NCBI RefSeq assembly: GCF_024586455.1 | Contig: NC_065920.1 | Location: forward strand, 50,891,724-50,955,723 | Source: Bactrocera neohumeralis | Taxonomy: Eukaryota; Arthropoda; Insecta; Diptera; Tephritidae | Reading direction: 5' to 3' | DNA: 64,000 nt | Shown: in pieces, positions 56,500 to 64,000 of the stretch | Layout of the letters: every line of letters begins with the position of its first letter | How positions within the stretch are numbered: the stretch's first letter is position 1 | Notes under the pieces: generated by a model | The model's input: only the letters and a program-made list of their open reading frames with translations | Databases searched by the model: none | What the model was told of the DNA's origin: nothing | Position numbers and translations under genes: made by a program

Positions 56500-57066
56500 A
56501 CTCTTACCTGGGCACTTCAAAATCAAGCATGGACAATCATATGTATACTATATTACAGCCGATAAAAACAGGTGTACCCCAAGGAAGTGTCTTGGGACCA
56601 CTATTATACATTTTGTTTACTAGCCAAACTGCACAATAGCCACATTTGCAGATGATACCTGCATCATTACGACCGGCAAAAATGAAGTTGAGTCGTCGCA
56701 TAGAAAGCAGTCTTCACTAAATCAAATTGTAAAATGGACACGGAAGTGGTACATTACTTTAAACGAGTTGAAGTCTTCCAGATAAACTTCACTAACAAAA
56801 GTGCTACGTAGATCCCCTTGCATATTGGAAATGAAGAAATCCCGTACTCCATCTCTGTGAAATAGCTTGGTATGACGTTGGATGCAAAATTAAATTGGAA
56901 GAAGCATATACAAAAAAAAGTTTCAGAACTAAAACTAAAATACCACAAAATAAACTGGTTGATCGGAAGGAAATCACCCTTAACAATATCAAATAAAATC
57001 TTAGTCTATAATCAAACTTTGAAACCTATTTGGACACACGGAATCTGCAACGTGATCTTCATTTAA
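56500..57066 (+). pseudogene. Jockey-like RT relic
   Basis: Frames carry IKHGQSYVYY, PIKTGVPQGSVLGPLLYILF (about 56557-56620, the GVPQGSVLGP motif), TIATFADDTCIITTGKNEVE (catalytic FADD at about 56650), NQIVKWTRKWYITLNELKS, then LGMTLDAKLNWKKHIQKKVS (about 56866-56925) and LTISNKILVYNQTLKPIWTH. Motif order and spacing are those of the jockey-clade RT palm and thumb. Three or more frame changes make it non-functional. Confidence 0.85.
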
Positions 57067-57732
57067 AAATGATTCGGGAAGTCATGTTCGGTTACATCCA
57101 CATTTTTATATTCCTCAAATTGACATTTTTTAATTCTATCTGATTCGCAATCAAAATCAACACTTTCAAATGACGCTAATATATAGTAACTATTATTCTA
57201 TTTTAGTACTTAACTTAACTTATATATTATTACGAGTATATAGAATCAAAGACTTAAGCTCTGACGTATTAACTTATACCTATTTGAAACCCTAACTGTC
57301 TAAGTTTGTCCACAATTACCTGTACCTGTGACTCCTTATTAAAATTACTGTGGAAAATATTACTACATATTAAAGGGATAAGTGGCTATCAAATGAGCAT
57401 CAACGACACTGAAATATATATATCATTATGCATGTATATAACAATTTACACAATTCTGCTTAAGCAATTTTACACAGAAAGAGCAATATAAGTACCTTTA
57501 CAATTTGCATTATTAGTGCTGCTTTTACGCTTTAATCAATGGTAAAGGTTTTACTCAATTTAAAAGCAATAAATTATGCAACAACACTTGCCACAGTCAA
57601 CAAAATTGTGAATAAATGCAAAAGTCGATAAACGCAATTGGGAATACCATGGATATAAAGGGCACAAATAAATACAAGCATACATACATATAAGTATATA
57701 TATTAGGGTGGACTAAAATAAAAATTTATTTT
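57067..57732. other. AT-rich stretch, no gene seen
   Basis: No reading frame or repeat family recognised. Confidence 0.4.
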
Positions 57733-58620
57733 ATTATACCCTGAATAGGGTATATTAAGTTCGCCACGATGTTTGTAACAGCCAGAAGGAAGCGTCGGAG
57801 ACCCTATAAAGTATATATATGTATAAATGATCAGTACGTTGAGTTGAGTCGATTAGCCATGTCCGTCTGTCTGTCCGTCTGTATAAATACGAACTAGTCC
57901 CTCATTTTCTCTTCAAGAAGCTGTTCATTTGTCGGAACTGCCGATATCGGACCACTATAACTTATAGCTGCAATACAAACTGAACGATCGGAATCAAGTT
58001 CTTGTATGGAAAACTTTCACATTTGACAATGTATCTTCACGAAAGTTGGCACAACTTATTTTCTAAGGCAACAATGTAATCTCCGAAGAAATTGTTCAGA
58101 TCGGTTAACTATAGCATATAGCTGTCATACAAACTGAACGCTGAAAATCATGTCCTTATTTGGAAAACTTTTTTATTTGACAATGTATCTTCACGAAAGT
58201 TGGCGCAACTTATTTTCTAAAGCAACAATGTAATCTCCGAAGAAAATGTTCAGATTGGTTAACTATAGCATATAGCTGCCATACAAAGTGAACGATCGGA
58301 ATCAAGTTCTTGTATGGAAAACTTTCACATTTTACGTGGTATCTTCACGAAATTTGGTACAGATTATTTTCTAAGATAACAATGTAATCTCCGAAGAAAT
58401 CGTTCAGATCGGTTAACTATAGCATATAGCTGCCATACAAAGTGAACGATCGGAATCAAGTTCTTGTATGGAAAACTTTTGCATTTGATGGGGTATCTTC
58501 ACGAAATTTGACATGGATTACTGCTTAAGGTAATAATGTAATATACGAAGAAATTGTTCAGATCGGATTAATATAGCATTACTAAAAGAAATGCACCTGT
58601 GAAGGTTAATGTTTTTTCCT
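57733..58620 (-). repeat. Repeat family B with a 154-bp internal tandem array
   Basis: On the minus strand it starts GTTTTTATTTTTTT-side sequence ...CAGGAAAAAACATTAACCTTC ACAGG and ends at AATATACCCTATTCAGGGTA (57735). The core block ATAGCTG..CATACAAA.TGAACG recurs at 57964, 58118, 58272 and 58426, exactly 154 bp apart each time, with a partial fifth unit near 58580. Units differ by point changes but not by length. Non-coding. Confidence 0.85.
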
Positions 58621-60196
58621 GTTTTTATTTTTTTTTGTGTTTTTTTTTTATTTAGTTCTTGTTTTTTTTAATTAAAAAGATTCTAATTATATTGAAATTT
58701 CCAAAAAAAAATTGTTTTTAATGTTATTTTAATTTTTTCTCCTCTGATAACATGAAAATATCGTCTGAAATCATGAATAAAACATTTTGGTAAAGTCTGA
58801 GCTCTTAATAGTAATATTAACCACTTTCGGCGCTTTGTGGTTTTTGATTTATTATAAAAATATTTTTTTTTTATTTTGTTTGGCTTTATAATGCTTTTGA
58901 ACAAACTGTTTCGTGAAAATGAAAAATTATACTTGTAAGGATTTAACGAACTTCAAAAGAGCTCGGAAATAATTTTTTGCAGAGTTGACTCGTTTTAATT
59001 TTACAACGATATTGTCACGGTATCTAAGGAAAAAATATTGAATGTTTTTTTGGACCACCTTAAGGTATGAATAAACTTAAATATGTACCTATGTGGTATT
59101 TCAATGTACATATGTATGTATGTTTGCATACGTAATTCATATGTATGTGTGCTTGTACCCAAATGAGTACGGTGACGCTTACAAGTGTAATTTAATTTTC
59201 TACCACCACATCTGCGTCTACACACACCCATGCATATATATACTTCATTTATTTTGCACTTGATATTTGTGTCAGTGTCCTTTGATGGCCTAACCAACAA
59301 CTAACTCTTCTCCTTAACAACTTGGGTGACTCAGTCACTGTCGCTGAACTCAACCTTAGAGCGCTCATAGTAGTGACGTTTTGCCTCTAAGTACATTTGG
59401 TAGTGTGACAATATGCAAGAAAAGACATGACGTTATCGAAGCAATCAACACACACGCACCCAAACATAAGCTTCAAAGTAAGTGCAATGCACGGTCATAT
59501 GCAGTTCATTGGTTGGCTCACTTATATCGTAGCAGATATCCATCTATATAGATTGCATATTGACATATTGATTTTCGCTTTACTAACGCGCTTAGCCAGT
59601 TGCTGGCATACAAGTTAATAAATTTTCTTACGACAAATTGTAGACGCGTTTTAAATTGAAACACACATACACACACATGTATGAGGCTTTATGTGTATAA
59701 ACATATGCATATATGTATATTGACATATATGTGTATATGTGATGCATGAATTTTTTTTTCGCCAGTCTTTACTAGGTCACTTTTGCTTGAGAATTCCGCA
59801 TACGCCGTGTAGTTCCTTCTTTGTGTAGGAAGTATTGTGCGCTGCAATGTGAAAACGAATGACTAACGGATTTTTCAAAAGTGCCAATTAAGGTGAATTA
59901 ATTGACCATATGTTTTGCTTGGTTCTTATCTTTTCTAGGTATTTGGGGTCAGTGGTAATTTCAGTATCATTCATAAAGAAAAAGGTAGTATCATACTTTC
60001 CTATGGCGATATGGTTGGTTTCTCCTTCTATATGCGGTATTTGCTTTGTTAGTGATAATAAAGATGTAAAAGTTTCATGTCAGACCGCTGTTTGAAGCAA
60101 TCACATGGCAGAAAGAAATGTTTGTCTTTTGAAGGACTACAAGGAAACTATTTCTAATGATTGAAAGCTGGGACCCGTAAATTTAATACTAGGTAT
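58621..60196. other. Probable host non-coding DNA
   Basis: A T-rich stretch at 58610-58680, then AT/GT alternating runs at 59100-59130 and 59660-59740. No domain recognised. Confidence 0.4.
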
Positions 60197-60755
60197 AAAC
60201 AAGAAAAAACGTTAACTTCGTCTGCACTGAAGCTAATATACCCATCACAGGTGCATTTCTTTTAGTAACTATGTGTTCAGTTTGTATATAAGCTATATGC
60301 TATAGTAATCCGATCTGAACAATTTTTTCGGAGATTACATTGTTGCCTTAGGAAATACTCTGTACCAAATTTCGAGAATATATCTTGTCAAATGTGAAAG
60401 TTTTCCATACAAGAACTTGATTCCGATCGTTCAGTTTGTATGGCAGCTATATGTTATAGTGATCCGATATCGGCAGTTCCGACAAATGAGCAGCTTCTTG
60501 AAGAGAAAATGACGTTTGCAAAATTTCAAAACAATATCTTAAAAACTGAGGGACTAGTTCGTATATATACAGACAGACAGACGGGCGGGCGGACAGACGG
60601 ACAGATAGACAGGCGGACATAGCTAAATCGACTCAGCTCAACATACTGATCATTTATATACATATATACTTTATAGGGTATCCGACGCTTCCTTCTGGGT
60701 GTTACAAACTTCGTGACAAACTAAATATATGTACTCTGTTCAAGGTATAAAAAGA
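60197..60755 (+). repeat. Repeat family B, short form
   Basis: It starts AACAAGAAAAAACGTTAACTT with the degenerate hairpin CTTCGTCTGCACTGAAG, contains a single core unit (60420-60470), a GACAGACAGACGGGCGGGCG-type tetranucleotide tract (60572-60618) and ends GTTCAAGGTATAAA. It lacks both the 154-bp array and the inverted A core. Confidence 0.8.
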
Positions 60756-61049
60756 GATGTTTACCTTTTCCTTTTAAACTCCAAGTAGTTTTGAGCACAT
60801 GTGAAGAGTTTTGAGATGTGAGAAATGTTTCAAATATATACTAATATACGTGAAGTTATCTGAATTAGTCTCACAAATTCTATACGAGAATAATGAATGA
60901 GGAACTCAATATATGTCTATCTATCTTTTTCTCTATCCCTATCAATATTTGTTAGAAAAAGCGAATGTAGGATAAATAGGGACATTATATTGTATAATCA
61001 CAATTCGCGAATCTTTCAAAATTAATCTTAATATTCACAAATACAAGAG

Positions 61050-61560
61050 GAATGAAGATATGATCGTGAAAATCAATAATAATCTTTCTCTTTCACAAGG
61101 CAGCCGCCGAAGCAGTCTAGAGCACCGAGCATAAAAACAATTGAATATAGGAATTTTTAGGAAATTTAATTTCCAGATACCTGACCATGATCGTAAAAAC
61201 ACCCATAATATGACAGTACGCTTTGTACCTATCACAAATTTGTTGAGGCGGCTAAAATCACTTTCGACCATTTCTCCCGAATCGCCAAAAATAGAACTAG
61301 CGAGTCATTTAAGCTTCAGTTTCAACTTCCTCCATAAAACTTTGACTATTTGCATTCGATAAAATTTTTAGTTATGCCAAAGGCAACGTAGATCCAACCG
61401 ACAGGGATTACTTTATTGCGAGCTCATCAGCTCTGCAATTTCCTACGATTCCATTAAGTCAGACACTCGTTGAGCGCACAGTGAACGAGCTCGAAGCTAG
61501 GATTGCCGCTCTGCTGTCGAAACGAATGCGCTTTGGAGCAATATCACTTCTTCTACCCTA
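61050..61560 (-). pseudogene. LINE RNase H relic, minus strand
   Basis: On the minus strand: RFDSRAAILASSSFTVRSTS (about 61525-61465; the SDSRAAI helix of RNase H) then NGIVGNCRADELAIK (about 61450-61405; the GxxGNxxADELA motif). The C-terminal region in the minus-strand frame 61271-61035 (FSRLNKFVIGTKRTVILWVF, CSRLLRRLPCERER) may be the zinc tail. Frameshifts throughout. Confidence 0.6.
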
Positions 61561-62589
61561 CTGATAGCCCCTTTGGCCTGAAAAGACCACAGTGATCCCG
61601 TTCCAACTATCTCAACTTTAAGTTTTTGATCACTGTACCGCATTTTAGAGGAAATTCGCATGCATGACATATGTTAACCATATTTCATTTGCATTTCTCT
61701 TCCTGAATTTTTATATTTTTCCGCTTTTTAAATCACAGCCGTGTTATCATTTCATACAAAATTCATAAATTTGTTTATTTCATATAAAAAACTTTAAATC
61801 ACATTTACAAATATTTATTTATTTTATGATTTTCGTCTCAGTTTTTGCCAGGCCACTTTTTTATCCGCCACACTTCAATCATTAATTCCATGCAAACACT
61901 ACAGACGATTGCTATTTGCATAGCTGCTTCATTTTCACACTTTATTATGCATACATATTTATATGTTCGTATATTTTTGCCACAATCACAATATTCTTAA
62001 GGCAAAAAAAGGTCAATAGCAGCATTGACCGTCAGCGATGATTGAGTGTCTGACAGCAATCAACAAACACTTGATAAATCAGATGGATTTCTCTATTTGC
62101 CATTTCACTGTCAATTGATTTCAGTTTTTTATGAAAGAGTTTATTTGTTGTATTCTGTGTTTCTGTCTTTTTTTGCACAATAATATGATTGGCATGTGTG
62201 TGATTTGTTGATTTTATTTATCATTATTTATTGTGTTTTTGACTATTTTCTTCGAATTTGTATAGTTTTTTTTTATTATTGTGTCTTTTTTGTTGTTTTG
62301 AAGTTCGAAAATTTTTATTTAATGTGCAAAAACAAATATCTCTATGAGAATGCTGATACGCTGACAAGAATGGAAGCTTCCTAAACCTATTCGGAGTCGA
62401 AAGAGAGCAGCACTAGAATGCAATTCATGCAATGCAAAAGAGCCTAAACAGGCGTTACCGGGTCTATGAAGTCACATCCGACTGCTCAACTCAACACAAA
62501 TTTAAATAAATCAGAATATATACAGTCTTGTGAGGCTATCCACTAGACGTGAATGAAAAAGGGGATTAGAAGACGATGAGTAACCTATC
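61561..62589. other. Probable host non-coding DNA
   Basis: AT-rich, with a T-rich tract at 62165-62300. No domain recognised. Confidence 0.4.
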
Positions 62590-62990
62590 TTAATCTATAC
62601 TGACAGTTTCAAATACCCCCAGAATCTTAAGATCTCTCTCATCTATCCGTCTACCAAGCTGAGCTAGAATCTTCCAAGCAGAAATACTTGTCATAGAGAA
62701 CCCATGTGGCGTTCTATTAAATAACTCCGGGAGTATTCAGAAAGTTACCATATACACAGTTCTCCATAATCTGGGTTCCCGGGCACAATTGCATTTTCGG
62801 CAACGAAAAAGATGACGAGTTGGTTAAGTCAGAAACCACTCTCAACGAATCCGAAACAGAGAAAAATAACGATCAAGAACAGCTAAGAATCTATAACCAA
62901 AATCAAGATAACGAAGCAGAAATGGCACAAGTAACGGGCTTTTCAATAGCGACGCTACAAAAATAGACCGTTAGGGACTGCAAACGACGC
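62590..62990 (+). pseudogene. LINE RNase H relic
   Basis: Pieces in order: LSIYTDSFKYP (about 62587-62620; YTDGSK-like), SIRLPS.ARIFQAEILVIE (about 62645-62700; CSVFQAEIxAI-like) and WVPGHNCIFGNEKDDELVKS (about 62772-62835; the WVPGHxxIxGNExADELA motif). Frames change between the pieces. RT and the C-terminal zinc region are absent. Confidence 0.7.
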
Positions 62991-63039
62991 CATATTTTTT
63001 TCCGATCTTTTGACATTTCTCTTTAATAAGGTGTGCCAT

Positions 63040-63660
63040 TTCATTATGGAAAGATATCCAACAACGAGTCGAAATTATTAAAATTTACTACCGAAATTCG
63101 GAGTTAGTGGTCTCAACTTTAAGAATGCTACGTCCGCTTTATGGAAATAGTACAAAATATTCTCGTGGCAGTGAGACCGTAGTGTCGAGAATATTGCTGC
63201 CGCTATCAATGGAGTAGGACCCAAATCAGTCTTTCACACGATGAAATTACGATTTGATGCGTCTTGTGGGACTAAGACCGGTACGTTACTGTGAATGGGA
63301 ATCGCTACCGCGCAATGATAACCAAATAATTTTTAGCCCGAATTGTATGATATGGACTTTTACAATATAAGGTTCCAACCGCACGGCGCCACAAGCCACA
63401 TAACGAATGTCACAATCGATTTATTGAAAACCAAGTTAGGTGAACGTGTTATCTCACGAAACGACCCAGTCATTTGGCCGCCTCGGTCGTGCGTTTTGAC
63501 GGCGTTGGACTATTTCCTATATCGAACGTGAAATTGCAGCAGTATCGGCTGATTTATGCCTTCAGCGTCTGGACTTCTGTAATGGCATCGATCCATACAT
63601 AATGGAAATCGAAAGTACTTTCACAGGAATAAAGGATTTCATTGTTACCCCAAACTTTTG
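63040..63660 (+). pseudogene. IS630/Tc1-mariner-superfamily transposase relic
   Basis: MERYPTTSRNY-like start (63043), then RYVTVNGNRYRAMI (about 63280-63325), FQPHGATSHITNVTIDLLKT (from about 63370), ERVISRNDPVIWPPRSCVLT and ALDYFLYRT. The second catalytic motif reads FQPHGAT instead of FQQDGAT, so its Asp is lost. The first Asp region is deleted. The open frame 63343-63531 is the best-preserved part. C-terminal remnants continue to about 63650. Confidence 0.75.
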
Positions 63661-64000
63661 TAGCGCTCTTATTTAAAACCCCGTTATGACAAGACTCAGG
63701 AAGAACTGAGGACTTATTAAATAGGTCCCAGGAAAGTATATAAAGACAGTATTACAGACTTAAAGCTGCGATACGTAGGAAATATCCACATTCCGCCCAT
63801 GCCCAATTAAACTTTTCTAAAATACCAATTAGAATTAGAGCATATTCATTCCAGTAATCGTAATGCGAAGACTTTCCTAAACTATATACTACACGACTTT
63901 CAAAAATGCAAAAACTTCCGTTGGGGATTTCAAAGACGCGAATTCTAGATATAAAGGACCCTGAATTCGGAGATCAGAAGACCGTTTGATTTTCTGTGTT

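Noticed and set aside
60572..60618. GACAGACAGACGG run as a possible CRISPR-like or regulatory array
   Set aside because: It is a tetranucleotide microsatellite inside repeat B, present in other B copies (about 35330-35356); no spacer structure.
1..64000. tRNA, rRNA or bacterial-type operon content
   Set aside because: No cloverleaf-like sequence with conserved B box, no rRNA signature and no closely packed same-strand genes were seen; the gene families present are eukaryotic transposons.

Overview
The window looks like repeat-dense, AT-rich insect nuclear DNA. It is very probably a higher dipteran, and most likely a tephritid fruit fly (Bactrocera/Zeugodacus type). That guess rests on the mix of mariner lineages, RTE- and jockey-type LINEs, a Helitron, TTAA-target elements and three non-coding repeat families (called A, B and C here) that I associate from memory with tephritid assemblies. 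There is no operon, no ribosome-binding-site logic, no CRISPR array, and no tRNA or rRNA gene that I could see. I found no convincing host exon. Every recognisable protein-coding stretch belongs to a transposable element, and almost all are broken.

Layout. 0-8.6 kb: tail of repeat A, mariner relics (190-680, 2478-3235, 6095-7017, 7060-7425), an IS630/Tc1-mariner relic (1950-2425), a piggyBac relic (3540-5165) and a probable solo LTR (8244-8549). 10-16 kb: a LINE relic with RNase H (10240-11850), an RTE copy (13374-14692) cut by a mariner (14693-15970), and the end of a repeat A. 16-25 kb: a mariner scrap, an uninterrupted repeat C (17030-17960), a possible Helitron 5' end, LINE C-terminal relics on the minus strand, a deleted mariner (20398-21280) and a long-TIR MITE (23135-23590). 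26-28 kb: a minus-strand RTE copy inside a roughly 95-bp tandem array. 29-36 kb: Tc1-mariner and mariner relics and a long repeat B. 36.9-39.7 kb: a three-level nest, repeat C split by a TTAA element that is itself split by repeat A. 39.96-41.18 kb: a Helitron with both termini and helicase remnants. 41.9-42.7 kb: a second TTAA element with a strong internal hairpin. 45-46.6 kb: an old repeat A holding a hAT MITE with perfect 8-bp target duplications. 48.2-51.8 kb: jockey relic, foldback element, IS630-like relic and a nearly complete mariner. 54.3-57.1 kb: RTE endonuclease plus RT, an RNase H scrap and a jockey RT. 57.7-60.8 kb: two repeat B copies, one with exact 154-bp tandem units. 61-63.7 kb: two more RNase H relics and another IS630-like relic.

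How the parts relate. Transposases (mariner, piggyBac, Helitron Rep/Hel, hAT) would mobilise the non-autonomous pieces nearby, and LINE RT/endonuclease/RNase H would copy the retroelements. The mariner at 50461-51752 is the closest to intact: its two frame breaks are each a single missing A in an A-run, so it may be a young copy or an assembly artefact. The stretches between elements are AT-rich with short microsatellites and look like intergenic or intronic host DNA.

Limits: family names come from motif recognition and remembered family knowledge. No search was run, and boundaries without TIRs or target duplications are approximate by tens of bases.
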